Shown here: positions 9,095 to 17,467 of the stretch, one piece after another | Position numbering within the stretch: position 1 is the stretch's first letter | Layout: each line of letters opens with the position of its first letter | DNA from: an uncultured Eggerthella sp. | Lineage (GTDB): Bacteria; Actinomycetota; Coriobacteriia; Coriobacteriales; Eggerthellaceae | Assembly: GCA_900546175.1 (NCBI GenBank) | Contig: URBX01000006.1 | Location: forward strand, 50,613 to 114,612 | DNA: 64,000 nucleotides | Reading direction: 5' to 3' | The notes under the pieces: model-generated | Seen by the model: only the letters and a program-made list of their open reading frames with translations | Told to the model about the DNA's origin: nothing | The model's database searches: none | Translations under genes and position numbers: made by a program

Positions 9095-9931
9095 ATGGAA
9101 GTTGCATTGCGTGAATATATTCAAGAGGCTTCGGTGGTTTTAAAAGAGTTTCTTGGTGACCAAAAGCCAGTATGCCTCCTCATTTTGGGAAGCGGACTTA
9201 ATGCGTATGCTGAATCTCTTGAAGAGCCTTCTTTCCTTGATTTTAATAGGGTCCCTCACATGCATGTTTCAAGCGCAGAAGGCCATAAGGGTCGTTTTGT
9301 ATTGGGAAAAGTGCCTGGAACACAAAACAGTGTTTTGGTTATGCAAGGTCGAATTCATGGCTATGAAGGCTGCGATGCATGGCAGGTTGCTTTTCCAGTG
9401 TGGGTATGCAATGCGGTTGGGATTACTATTCTCTTTACCACGAATGCGGTAGGCGCAATTAACCCCTCGTTTAAAGTGGGAAGCTTCTGCGTTATGACCG
9501 ATCAAATCAATATGACAGGAAGAAATCCAATTTCAGGAATGGAGCCTCATTATATGGCTCAAAGATTTGTTCCTATGAAGGATGCTTTTGATAGTAATTT
9601 ACGTAATCACCTCCTGGACTGTGCTCAAAAGCTTGATATAGAGCTCTTTTCAGGTATTTATTTAGGAGTGCTTGGTCCCACTTATGAAACTCCGGCAGAA
9701 GTTCGCATGTTTGCAACTTGGGGTGCTGATATTGTTGCAATGAGCGTTTGCGAGGAAGTGATCGCGGCGCGTCATGTAGGAATGAAGGTGCTAGGTATGT
9801 CTCTCATTTCTAACATGGCGTGTGGTATTAAAGGAGGAGACCCAACTTCACAAGAGGTAAATGAAGTAGGTGTTCAGTCTGAAAAGAAGTTCGAGCGTCT
9901 TATGAATGCTTTCTTAAAGACGCTCGATTAA
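9095..9931 (+). CDS. punA: Purine nucleoside phosphorylase (trimeric, PunA type)
   Basis: Phosphorolysis of purine (deoxy)nucleosides to base and pentose-1-phosphate, in salvage. At 278 aa it has the size of the trimeric PNP family. Motifs seen: phosphate-site GSGL near the N-terminus, GRxHxYEG (QGRIHGYEG), TNAVGAIN, GPTYETPAE with the purine-binding Glu, and SLISNMACG with the Asn that favours 6-oxopurines (guanosine/inosine). The ATG at 9095 follows AAAGGAAGG. Substrate preference is inferred from these residues. Confidence 0.9.
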   Translation: MEVALREYIQEASVVLKEFLGDQKPVCLLILGSGLNAYAESLEEPSFLDFNRVPHMHVSSAEGHKGRFVLGKVPGTQNSVLVMQGRIHGYEGCDAWQVAFPVWVCNAVGITILFTTNAVGAINPSFKVGSFCVMTDQINMTGRNPISGMEPHYMAQRFVPMKDAFDSNLRNHLLDCAQKLDIELFSGIYLGVLGPTYETPAEVRMFATWGADIVAMSVCEEVIAARHVGMKVLGMSLISNMACGIKGGDPTSQEVNEVGVQSEKKFERLMNAFLKTLD

Positions 9932-10071
9932 GTGTTTAAATGGCTTTCCTGCTCATACTTATGATTCGTTTGCTTTAAAAGAATCAAGATAGAAGGCTAT
10001 GAAGGCTACTTATTGGGCAAGAAGGATGTAAGAGTATTCTTTGCCAAGGAATAGAGCCACACAGCGCTTTT

Positions 10072-10632
10072 TTATTTGACTGGTTTTACGTATACCTCAG
10101 GCACTTGGCCAGGAGCGTCTTTACCGTATACGAATATTCCTTCTTTGACGTAGGCCTGAGCTAGCGCTACATATTCATCTGCAGACTCCCTGTTGTGAGC
10201 AATGCCTTCTTCGCTGTTTGTTTTAATTACTTTTCCAGGAATTCCTATGACGATTGAATTTGGGGGAATTACTTTCCCTTTTCCAATTAATGATCCTGCA
10301 CCAATAATGCTGTTTTCACCAATAACCGCATCGTCCATAATTACTGCGTTCATGCCCACAATAACGTTATCTTTAACTGTGCAGGCGTGAACATTTGCTC
10401 CATGACCTACCGTCACATATTTTCCAATAGTGCAAGGACTTCCTGTGTTTACGTGGATAACAGCGTTGTCTTGAATGTTGGAATAATCTCCGATAGTAAT
10501 TACATCACTATCAGCTCGAATAACAGCACCAGGAAAAATGCTGGTATATTTGCCGATAGTTGCGCGTCCAAGAATAGTGACATTTTTAGCTAGAATTGCT
10601 TCATCGTGAAGAGTAACTGCTTTTAGATCCAT
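10072..10632 (-). CDS. Gamma-class carbonic anhydrase-like hexapeptide protein
   Basis: A 186-aa left-handed beta-helix protein built from hexapeptide repeats of the type (I/V)GxxxI. The three metal-binding histidines expected for this family are visible: H60 (NAVIHV), H77 and H82 (VGHGANVHAC). Related proteins (YrdA/PaaY/CaiE group) bind Zn or Fe, and only some have shown carbonic anhydrase activity, so the reaction is not assured. The gene is on the minus strand with AGGAAAGGA before its ATG, and it shares the intergenic region with the divergent choloylglycine hydrolase. Confidence 0.87.
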   Translation of the reverse strand: MDLKAVTLHDEAILAKNVTILGRATIGKYTSIFPGAVIRADSDVITIGDYSNIQDNAVIHVNTGSPCTIGKYVTVGHGANVHACTVKDNVIVGMNAVIMDDAVIGENSIIGAGSLIGKGKVIPPNSIVIGIPGKVIKTNSEEGIAHNRESADEYVALAQAYVKEGIFVYGKDAPGQVPEVYVKPVK

Positions 10633-10689
10633 GGTTCATCCTTTCCTCTCAAGTTTTCTCGTTTGCTATTCTACTGTCTTCTTTCGGAC

Positions 10690-10704
10690 AAAACATGATG
10701 TTTT
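10690..10704. promoter_or_regulatory. Palindrome in the divergent promoter region
   Basis: AAAACAT at 10690-10696 and ATGTTTT at 10698-10704 form a perfect 7-bp inverted repeat around one base. It lies between the divergent carbonic-anhydrase-like gene and the choloylglycine hydrolase gene. The shape suits a dimeric DNA-binding protein; which one is unknown. Confidence 0.4.
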
Positions 10705-10726
10705 CGTTAAAAGAATTTAGGAGAAG

Positions 10727-10754
10727 TTTTCACCTTCTTTCCCTATGCTAGAAT
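10727..10754 (+). promoter_or_regulatory. Probable promoter of the choloylglycine hydrolase gene
   Basis: An extended -10 (TG at 10746-10747, then TAGAAT at 10749-10754) has a -35-like TTTTCA at 10727-10732 with 16 bp between them. Confidence 0.5.
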
Positions 10755-10851
10755 CTTTTTACAGGCTTTCTAATAAAACCTGGCGAGCAATCATTTTGTG
10801 AAAACTTTGATTGCGGTTATGACGATTAGTGTCTTAAGGAAAGGGGCTCTT

Positions 10852-11802
10852 ATGTGCACTTCTGTTCGTTTTACTAATTCTTCAGGTAATCTTTATTTTG
10901 GCCGCAATTTAGATTGGGAGTTTGGATACGGCGAAAAGCCGCTGATTACTCCTTCGGGATGGACGTATTCTTGGAAACATGTCAATTGTCCAGACGAAAA
11001 ACGTCCTGTAATTGGTATGGGAATTGTTATTGATGATACCCCTCTTTATTTTGACTGCATGAATAGTGAAGGGTTAGCTATTGCAGGTTTATTCTTTTCT
11101 GGTTTTGCTCAGTATGAAACCGCTCCTGTTTTTGGAAAACTTAATCTCAATTCGTACGAATTCTTGTTATGGGTAACACGGAACTTTTCATCGGTTGAAC
11201 AGCTAAAACCTGCTCTTAGTGATGTTGCAATTATTGGAGAAGAAATTGGCGGATTTGATCCTTCTCCGCTTCACTGGATAATTTCTGATTCCAACCAGTG
11301 CATTGTTGTTGAATATATGGCAGATGGCATTCATGTCCACGACAATCCGGTAGATGTTCTTGCAAACCAACCAACCTTTGATTGGCAACTCGAGAATCTT
11401 CGCTCGTACTATATGGTTTCTCCTGAGGTTCCGCCTGCGCAAATGTGGGGAAAAAAGAATCTTGAAGCGTATGGCAGTGGTGGTGGAATGCGTGGTTTGC
11501 CAGGTGATTATTATTCAACCTCTCGTTTTGTGAGAGCTGCTTATTTGAATGCTCGTTATCCTGTTCAGAAAGATGAGTGGTCTAACGTAGTGAGACTCTT
11601 TAGAACTCTTGAGGGTGTTTCAATGATTGAAGGTGCCTCAATTATGAAAACCGGAAACTTTGAGAAAACTGTTTACACCTCAGGATACTCCAGCGAAACA
11701 CAGAGCGTATTCCATTCTACCTATGAAAATCCTTCAATAAATAGCTGGAGCTTGAAAGACTACGACGCTAACGGCACGAGTCTTCTTTTGTTGGATGATT
11801 AA
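10852..11802 (+). CDS. Choloylglycine hydrolase family (bile salt hydrolase-like)
   Basis: Ntn-hydrolase of 316 aa that cleaves an amide bond, either glycine/taurine from bile salts or the side chain of penicillin V. After Met removal, Cys2 is the nucleophile. R18 and D21 (GRNLDW) match family numbering, N172 (ANQPTFD) and R225/R228 (SRFVRA) correspond to the other active-site residues. At the position of the bile-salt-hydrolase Asn82 there is an aromatic residue (AGLFFSG instead of AGLNF), so substrate choice is uncertain. The ATG at 10852 puts Cys at position 2 and follows AAGGAAAGGGG; the frame is open further upstream to 10798. No signal peptide is seen. Confidence 0.9.
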   Translation: MCTSVRFTNSSGNLYFGRNLDWEFGYGEKPLITPSGWTYSWKHVNCPDEKRPVIGMGIVIDDTPLYFDCMNSEGLAIAGLFFSGFAQYETAPVFGKLNLNSYEFLLWVTRNFSSVEQLKPALSDVAIIGEEIGGFDPSPLHWIISDSNQCIVVEYMADGIHVHDNPVDVLANQPTFDWQLENLRSYYMVSPEVPPAQMWGKKNLEAYGSGGGMRGLPGDYYSTSRFVRAAYLNARYPVQKDEWSNVVRLFRTLEGVSMIEGASIMKTGNFEKTVYTSGYSSETQSVFHSTYENPSINSWSLKDYDANGTSLLLLDD

Positions 11803-12074
11803 TCAGTTGTGGGCAATCGGGTCTTTTGGTTTGGCGAATGCGAGCAATCTGGCTACTCGACAGTGAAGGTGAGCATACGGGTCTTTTGAATCCTAACGTG
11901 GGTAAGTTGGTTTTTGTTTTCCATATAGGCAAACTGGTTATACAGGAACTGACAACTGAATATAATCTGGTTATAACTGGTCTTAATTAATTGTAAAAAA
12001 TTGGATATATCATTAAGTTCAGAGTCCTCCTATGATGTCTCAGTAATCTAATTGAGGAATTATAGGAGGATACT
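11803..12074 (+). promoter_or_regulatory. pdxST upstream region with two direct-repeat pairs
   Basis: CTGGTTATA occurs at 11934-11942 and again at 11967-11975, exactly 33 bp apart, with a partial copy CTGGTCTTA at 11977-11985. A TATAAT (-10) lies at 11961-11966, and the first repeat covers the place where its -35 should be. Farther up, CGGGTCTTTTG is repeated at 11818-11828 and 11878-11888. Directly repeated operators near the -35 are typical of MocR-type PdxR activators of pdxST, but no such regulator is encoded in this window. Confidence 0.5.
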
Positions 12075-12956
12075 ATGTCTACTCTTACTGAAAGACAGGT
12101 ACTTAATCGTCAGCTCGCTCAGATGCTCAAAGGTGGCGTAATTATGGACGTTACTACTCCCGAGCAAGCTCGTATTGCAGAAGCAGCAGGCGCTTGTGCG
12201 GTTATGGCCCTTGAGCGCATTCCTGCAGATATTCGTGCTGCTGGTGGAGTAAGCCGTATGAGTGACCCAAAGATGATTAAAGGCATTCAGGAAGCAGTTA
12301 GCATTCCTGTAATGGCTAAGGTTCGTATTGGCCACTTTGTTGAGGCTCAGATTCTTGAAGCAATTGAAATTGACTACATTGATGAGTCCGAGGTACTAAC
12401 TCCTGCTGATGATGTGTATCACATCAACAAAAAAGACTTCAATGTTCCATTCGTATGTGGTGCACGTGATTTGGGAGAAGCTCTTCGTCGAATTGAAGAA
12501 GGCGCAACTATGATTCGCACTAAGGGCGAGCCAGGAACCGGTGACGTTGTCCAGGCAGTTCGCCATATGCGTAAGATTCAACAGCAAATTGCTCATGTTG
12601 CTGCTCTTCGCGAAGACGAACTCTTTGAAGAGGCAAAGCAGCTAGGCGTTCCTTTTGAACTCTTGAAAGAAGTTCATGATACTCGTCGTTTGCCAGTTGT
12701 GAATTTTGCTGCAGGTGGTGTTGCAACTCCTGCTGATGCTGCTTTAATGATGCAGCTTGGTGCTGAAGGCGTGTTTGTAGGCAGCGGCATTTTCAAGAGT
12801 GGAGATCCGGCAAAGCGCGCAGAAGCAATCGTGAAGGCGGTTGCTAACTATCAAGATGCAGCACTGATTGCCCAGCTTTCTGAAGATCTTGGTGAGGCAA
12901 TGGTTGGCATTAATGCTGACGAAATTGAACTTATCATGGAAGAACGTGGTAAGTAA
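12075..12956 (+). CDS. pdxS: Pyridoxal 5'-phosphate synthase subunit PdxS
   Basis: Synthase subunit (293 aa) of the DXP-independent PLP pathway, making PLP from ribose 5-phosphate, glyceraldehyde 3-phosphate and ammonia delivered by PdxT. The (beta/alpha)8 barrel is complete. D25 (IMDVTTP) and the Schiff-base lysine K82 (MAKVRIGH) are present, as is the second lysine region TKGEPGTG. The ribosome site is TAGGAGGATACT. The stop overlaps the pdxT start (TAATG), so the two subunits are translationally coupled. Confidence 0.97.
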   Translation: MSTLTERQVLNRQLAQMLKGGVIMDVTTPEQARIAEAAGACAVMALERIPADIRAAGGVSRMSDPKMIKGIQEAVSIPVMAKVRIGHFVEAQILEAIEIDYIDESEVLTPADDVYHINKKDFNVPFVCGARDLGEALRRIEEGATMIRTKGEPGTGDVVQAVRHMRKIQQQIAHVAALREDELFEEAKQLGVPFELLKEVHDTRRLPVVNFAAGGVATPADAALMMQLGAEGVFVGSGIFKSGDPAKRAEAIVKAVANYQDAALIAQLSEDLGEAMVGINADEIELIMEERGK

Positions 12957-13555
12957 TGGCCAAAAAACGTGTTGGTGTTCTTGCTGTTCAAGGAGCATTT
13001 ATAGAGCATGAGCACATGCTTTCTCGTTTAGGTGCAGAATGCATCGAGCTTCGTCAGGCTTCGGATTTAAAAAAGGGATTTGATTACCTTGTTTTACCAG
13101 GAGGAGAGAGTACTGCCCAAGGAAGAGTTCTTCGAGATTTGGGAATGCTTGACACTCTTGAGGCATATATAAAAGAGGGTATGCCTGTTTTAGGAACGTG
13201 CGCAGGCTTGATTCTTTTGGCGCAAGATATTGATTCATACAATGGTGATGGAAGCCTTGTAGACGAGCAGCATAATTCAACCTGGCTTGCTACTCTTCCT
13301 GTTACGGTGAGAAGAAATGCGTACGGCAGACAGCTAGGAAGCTTTTTTGCTCGTGCATCATTTAAAGGTCTTGGGGAAATACCCATGACCTTTATTCGCG
13401 CTCCTTTTATCACTGAATGTAAAAGTGGGGTAGAGGTGCTTGCCACGGTAGATGAGCGAATTGTTGCTGTTCGTTATCAAAACCAGATTGGCGTATCTTT
13501 TCACCCAGAGCTTGACACTCATCAAGGAGTACACGAACTCTTGTTGAGTTTGTAG
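12956..13555 (+). CDS. pdxT: Pyridoxal 5'-phosphate synthase glutaminase subunit PdxT
   Basis: Class I glutamine amidotransferase (199 aa) that supplies ammonia to PdxS. The triad is visible: Cys82 in GTCAGL, His183 and Glu185 in SFHPELD. The oxyanion/PdxS-contact segment PGGEST is at about 49-53. Start and pdxS stop share one base. A hairpin about 50 bp downstream may end the transcript. Confidence 0.96.
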   Translation: MAKKRVGVLAVQGAFIEHEHMLSRLGAECIELRQASDLKKGFDYLVLPGGESTAQGRVLRDLGMLDTLEAYIKEGMPVLGTCAGLILLAQDIDSYNGDGSLVDEQHNSTWLATLPVTVRRNAYGRQLGSFFARASFKGLGEIPMTFIRAPFITECKSGVEVLATVDERIVAVRYQNQIGVSFHPELDTHQGVHELLLSL

Positions 13556-13605
13556 GGCAAAAAACGACTGCTACAAAATGCTTAAAACACTGAATTTTTA
13601 ACCAA

Positions 13606-13641
13606 GAAGGCGGGATAATAAGAAATTATTTGAACGCCTTC
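13606..13641 (+). terminator. Hairpin after pdxT, possible terminator
   Basis: GAAGGCG at 13606-13612 pairs with CGCCTTC at 13635-13641, and an inner ATAATAA/TTATT helix extends the stem around a GAAA-type loop. The following U-tract is poor (ATGCTTTATTG), so termination strength is uncertain. Confidence 0.5.
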
Positions 13642-13705
13642 ATGCTTTATTGTGCCTGTTACGTGTTTGTAAAAAAATGTCTCTTTTCATCTGAAGAAAT
13701 ATCGT

Positions 13706-13711
13706 TATAAT
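13706..13711 (+). promoter_or_regulatory. -10 element upstream of the ilv leader
   Basis: TATAAT at 13706-13711 precedes the structured leader by about 25 bp. No good -35 is seen at 16-18 bp upstream. Confidence 0.4.
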
Positions 13712-13732
13712 TTCACTAATTCAATACATTAT

Positions 13733-13957
13733 TGGCGTTGAAGAGGAAAAGTAGGGAGCAATCCATCCCCCAGAGAGCTAGCGTTGCTGGAAGCTAGCGT
13801 TGGACCGCCCGAAAGGCACCTCTGAGCTATTTGATTGAACAGCAGGTAATTCCCATGGACGATCTTCATTGGATTACTTGGTCAGTAAATTGAATCGGTG
13901 ACACCGTAACGGTCGAATTACGTTCATCCTGATGCAATTTGCTGCACAGGATTTTTT
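13733..13957 (+). promoter_or_regulatory. T-box-like leader with attenuator before ilvD
   Basis: Stem I hallmarks are present: AGAGG at 13742-13746 pairs with CCTCT at 13819-13823; a loop-E pair AGTA/GAA lies above it; the AG bulge CAGAGAG at 13771-13777 leads to a GCTAGC/GCTAGC helix (13777-13782, 13793-13798) with GTTGCTGGAA in the loop. Downstream, GGTGACACCG at 13897-13906 stands where the T-box core (TGGNACCG) belongs and is followed by a small ACCG-TAA-CGGT hairpin. A terminator at 13926-13957 completes the attenuator. Two things do not fit a normal branched-chain T-box: the specifier position reads GGC (or overlapping AGG/GCA), and the core has TGAC instead of TGGN. Confidence 0.6.
13926..13957 (+). 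terminator. Attenuator terminator in the ilv leader
   Basis: ATCCTG-A-TGCA (13926-13936) pairs with TGCACAGGAT (13943-13952) with one bulged A, followed by a run of T to 13957. It lies about 40 bp before the ilvD start and presumably competes with the antiterminator fold of the leader. Confidence 0.75.
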
Positions 13958-13998
13958 GTTTATAGAGGTAAGTATCTCAAAGGAAGAAAGGGAGTGTT

Positions 13999-15657
13999 AT
14001 GAGAAGTGACTCTATTAAAAAAGGTCTCGCTCGTGCGCCTCATCGCAGCTTGCTAAAAGCAGATGGTTTGACTGATGAAGAACTCGAGCGCCCATTAGTC
14101 GCGGTAGTTTCTTCTCAGAATGAGATTATTCCAGGCCATATTCATTTGCAGCAGATTGCAGATGCGGTTAAAGCAGGTGTTCGTCTTGCAGGCGGTACTC
14201 CAATTCAGATGACCACTATTGGCGTTTGTGACGGTATTGCAATGAATCACGAGGGTATGAAGTATTCCCTTACGAGCCGTGAAGTAATTGCTGACTCTGT
14301 TGAGTGTGCAGTAAATGGTCACGCTTTTGACGCAATGGTTCTCATTCCATCTTGTGACAAGATTGTTCCAGGCATGCTTTTGGCTGCTTGTCGTTTGAAT
14401 ATTCCAACCGTTTTGGTTTCGGGTGGCCCTATGCTTGCTGGTCGTGATAAGTGCGGAAATCAGACCGACCTGAATACTTTATTTGATGCAGTTGGTCAGG
14501 TTACTGCAGGTACTATGACTGAAGAAGAGTGCAAGTGGTTTGAAGATACTGCATGTCCAACGTGCGGTTCTTGCTCAGGTATGTTTACCGCAAACTCCAT
14601 TTGTTGTCTTGCTGAGGGTATCGGTATTGCTCTTCCAGGAAACGGTACTATTCCAGCAGTTTATTCTGAGCGCATTCGCTTGGCAAAGCATGCAGGTATG
14701 AAAGTTATGGAACTCCTTGAGAAGGATATTAAGGCCCTTGACATTATCAATAAGGCATCCCTCTACAATGGTATGGCTCTTGATATGGCATTTGGTGGTT
14801 CTACTAACACTATGCTTCACCTGACCGCAATTTCTCAGGCAGCTGGTTGCCCAGTAACTATGGATGATTGGGCAGAGATCTGCAAAAAGATTCCAAACAT
14901 TACACGCATTGCTCCTGCTGGTCCTTTGCATATCGAGGATTTGAATCGTGTTGGCGGCGTAGGTGCAATTATTGGCGAACTCGGTCGTGCTGGTTTGCTT
15001 GATGGCTCTGCTCTTACGTGCCATGGAACTATGCAGGAATGGATTGATTCTATGCCTGAGGTTGATGGTGAAGTAGTTCGCACGGTAGAAAATGCCTTTA
15101 GTCAGCAGGGTGGCTTGGCTGTTCTTCGTGGAAACCTTGCTCCAAACTGCGGCGTTGTTAAGCAGTCTGCTGTTTCTGACGAAATGCGTCAGCATCGTGG
15201 TCCGGCTCGTTGTTTTGATTCCGAAGATGAAGCTTGTGAAGCAATTCTTGGCGGAAAAATCAACCATGGTGATGTAGTGGTTATTCGCTATGAAGGCCCA
15301 GCTGGTGGTCCAGGCATGCGTGAAATGCTCACCCCAACTTCTGTTATCTGTGGAATGGGCTTGGATAAGAGCGTTGCTCTTATTACCGACGGTCGTTTCT
15401 CTGGCGCAACCAAGGGTCCTGCTATCGGTCATGTAAGCCCAGAAGCATTTGCAGGCGGTCCTATTGCGTTAGTACAAGAGGGCGACATTATTTCTATTGA
15501 TATTGATAAGAATTCTTTGGAAATCGAAATTTCTGACGAAGAAATGCAGGCTCGTCGTGAGGCTTGGGTACAGCCTGAACCTCGCTATAAGACCGGCGTT
15601 TTGGCTCGTTACTCTAAGTTGGTTTCTAGTGCAGACAAGGGGGCATATTTCGGATGA
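13999..15657 (+). CDS. ilvD: Dihydroxy-acid dehydratase
   Basis: Fe-S dehydratase (552 aa) for the third step of valine and isoleucine synthesis. Cluster cysteines are in GVCDGI, PSCDKI and CPTCGSCSG, the usual three positions. The C-terminal swivel domain (about 380-552) with MREML and GRFSG motifs is intact. The ATG at 13999 follows AAAGGAAGAAAGGGAG. First gene of ilvD-ilvB-ilvN-ilvC, placed behind an attenuated leader. It ends in TGA overlapping the ilvB ATG (ATGA), one of only three TGA stops in the window. Confidence 0.97.
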   Translation: MRSDSIKKGLARAPHRSLLKADGLTDEELERPLVAVVSSQNEIIPGHIHLQQIADAVKAGVRLAGGTPIQMTTIGVCDGIAMNHEGMKYSLTSREVIADSVECAVNGHAFDAMVLIPSCDKIVPGMLLAACRLNIPTVLVSGGPMLAGRDKCGNQTDLNTLFDAVGQVTAGTMTEEECKWFEDTACPTCGSCSGMFTANSICCLAEGIGIALPGNGTIPAVYSERIRLAKHAGMKVMELLEKDIKALDIINKASLYNGMALDMAFGGSTNTMLHLTAISQAAGCPVTMDDWAEICKKIPNITRIAPAGPLHIEDLNRVGGVGAIIGELGRAGLLDGSALTCHGTMQEWIDSMPEVDGEVVRTVENAFSQQGGLAVLRGNLAPNCGVVKQSAVSDEMRQHRGPARCFDSEDEACEAILGGKINHGDVVVIRYEGPAGGPGMREMLTPTSVICGMGLDKSVALITDGRFSGATKGPAIGHVSPEAFAGGPIALVQEGDIISIDIDKNSLEIEISDEEMQARREAWVQPEPRYKTGVLARYSKLVSSADKGAYFG

Positions 15658-17465
15658 TTATCGACACCGAATATGAAATGGCTCATGGCTTAGGACCTTA
15701 CACTGAAAAACAGGGTAAGAAAATGCGAGGCGCGGAAGCAATCATTGCTTCGCTTGAGGCTGAAGGCGTTGAATATGTTTTCGGTTACCCGGGTGGTCAG
15801 GCCATTAAGATTTACGACGCATTGTACGATTCGGAAAAAATTACTCATATACTTTCTCGCCATGAGCAAGCTTCTACTCATGAAGCTGATGGTTATGCTC
15901 GTGCAACGGGAAAAACGGGAGTAGTAATTGTTACTTCTGGTCCTGGTGCAACCAATACAGTTACTGGTATTGCAACTGCTTATATGGACTCTGTTCCTAT
16001 GGTTGTAATTACTGGTCAGGTTCCTCGTACCATTATTGGTACTGACGCATTCCAGGAATCTGACATTGTTGGTATTACTATGCCAGTAGTAAAGCACAGC
16101 TATCTTCTTCAGAGCGCTGATGAGCTTACGAAAACGTTCCGTGAGGCATTTTATATTGCAAACTCCGGCCGTCCTGGTCCCGTACTTATTGACATTCCAT
16201 CTGACATTGCTGCAGGCGAAATGGTGTTTGAGTACCCAGCTGACGTTTCGCTTCCTTCTTATAAGCCAACCATGAAGGGAAATACCCGTCAGATTCGTCA
16301 GGCGGTAGAAATGATGAAAGAAGCTAAGCGCCCAATTCTCTATGTTGGCGGTGGCGTGATTGCTTCTGGTTGTGAACAGGAACTCCAGGCAGTTGCCGAA
16401 GCACTTCAGATTCCAGTAGTTACTACCCTTATGGGTAAGGGTGCATTCCCTGCATCTCATCCATTGAATTGTGGCCATGTTGGAATGCATGGTTCAATGT
16501 ATGCAAACTTCGCAATCACTAATGCAGATTTGCTTATTGCTGTTGGCGCACGCTTCTCTGATCGTGTTACTGGACGCTTAGCCGACTTTGCTCCAGATGC
16601 TAAGGTTATTCATATCGATGTTGACCCTGCTGAGATTGGCAAGAACCGTTTGGCCCAGATTCCTATTGTTGGTGATGCAAAGATAATTCTTGCAGGAATG
16701 AAAGAAATTCTTGAGTCTGAGCATATTACTCCTGTTACAAATGAGTGGAATATGCGTATTGACACCTGGAAGGCTGAGCATCCGTTCTACAGCAATGGGG
16801 TAACTTCTCATAGAGGAACTATTTCTCCTGAAGGTGCACTCGATTTGCTCTCCGAGCTTCTTGACCCAGAGAATTCCATTGTTACAACCGAGGTTGGCCA
16901 ACATCAGATGTGGGCAGCTCAGCATATAGATCGTGAATTGCCACGTACCTTTATCACTTCTGGTGGCTTAGGAACAATGGGCTTTGGTTTCCCTGCAGCT
17001 ATTGGCGCAAAGGTTGCTTGCCCAGATAAGACCGTAGTATGCATTGCTGGTGACGGTTCTTTCCAGATGAATATTCAGGAAATGGCTACTGCAGTTGCAA
17101 ATGGCATTAATGTAAAAGTTTTGTTGATGAATAATTCTGCGTTAGGCATGGTTCATCAATGGCAGAATCTCTTCTACGACAACCGTTTCAGCCAAACTGT
17201 TCTTCCGGATCTTCCTGATTTTGTTATGGTTGCTCATGCGTATGGTTGGACTGCAGAGAGCGTAGAGAAACCTGAAGAGCTTGAAGCAGCAATGAAGCGT
17301 ATGCTTGAGTGTGAAGGTCCTGCTTTGCTTGATATGCGTTTTGATCGCGCTGAAAACGTATTCCCAATGGTTGCTCCAGGTGCTCCATTGGATGACATTA
17401 TTGGTGCAGTTTCCGTTGGTGCAATTTACGACATGATTGAATTGCCAGAGGGATTTGAGGGATAA
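15654..17465 (+). CDS. ilvB: Acetolactate synthase, large subunit
   Basis: ThDP-dependent carboligase (603 aa) that forms acetolactate or acetohydroxybutyrate. The catalytic Glu71 lies in SRHEQAS. The ThDP/Mg motif begins GDGSF at 466 and ends with NN about 28 residues later. The N-terminal 20 residues before KKMRGAEAI have no counterpart in most family members; the start at 15654 is supported by the ATGA overlap with ilvD. The large subunit works with IlvN, encoded 2 bp downstream. Confidence 0.96.
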   Translation: MIIDTEYEMAHGLGPYTEKQGKKMRGAEAIIASLEAEGVEYVFGYPGGQAIKIYDALYDSEKITHILSRHEQASTHEADGYARATGKTGVVIVTSGPGATNTVTGIATAYMDSVPMVVITGQVPRTIIGTDAFQESDIVGITMPVVKHSYLLQSADELTKTFREAFYIANSGRPGPVLIDIPSDIAAGEMVFEYPADVSLPSYKPTMKGNTRQIRQAVEMMKEAKRPILYVGGGVIASGCEQELQAVAEALQIPVVTTLMGKGAFPASHPLNCGHVGMHGSMYANFAITNADLLIAVGARFSDRVTGRLADFAPDAKVIHIDVDPAEIGKNRLAQIPIVGDAKIILAGMKEILESEHITPVTNEWNMRIDTWKAEHPFYSNGVTSHRGTISPEGALDLLSELLDPENSIVTTEVGQHQMWAAQHIDRELPRTFITSGGLGTMGFGFPAAIGAKVACPDKTVVCIAGDGSFQMNIQEMATAVANGINVKVLLMNNSALGMVHQWQNLFYDNRFSQTVLPDLPDFVMVAHAYGWTAESVEKPEELEAAMKRMLECEGPALLDMRFDRAENVFPMVAPGAPLDDIIGAVSVGAIYDMIELPEGFEG

Positions 17466-17467
17466 TA

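Noticed and set aside
13855..13893. 12-codon leader peptide gene before ilvD
   Set aside because: It holds only one Leu, one Ile and one Val, has no good ribosome site, and overlaps the T-box-like fold. Classical ilv leader peptides are much richer in these residues.
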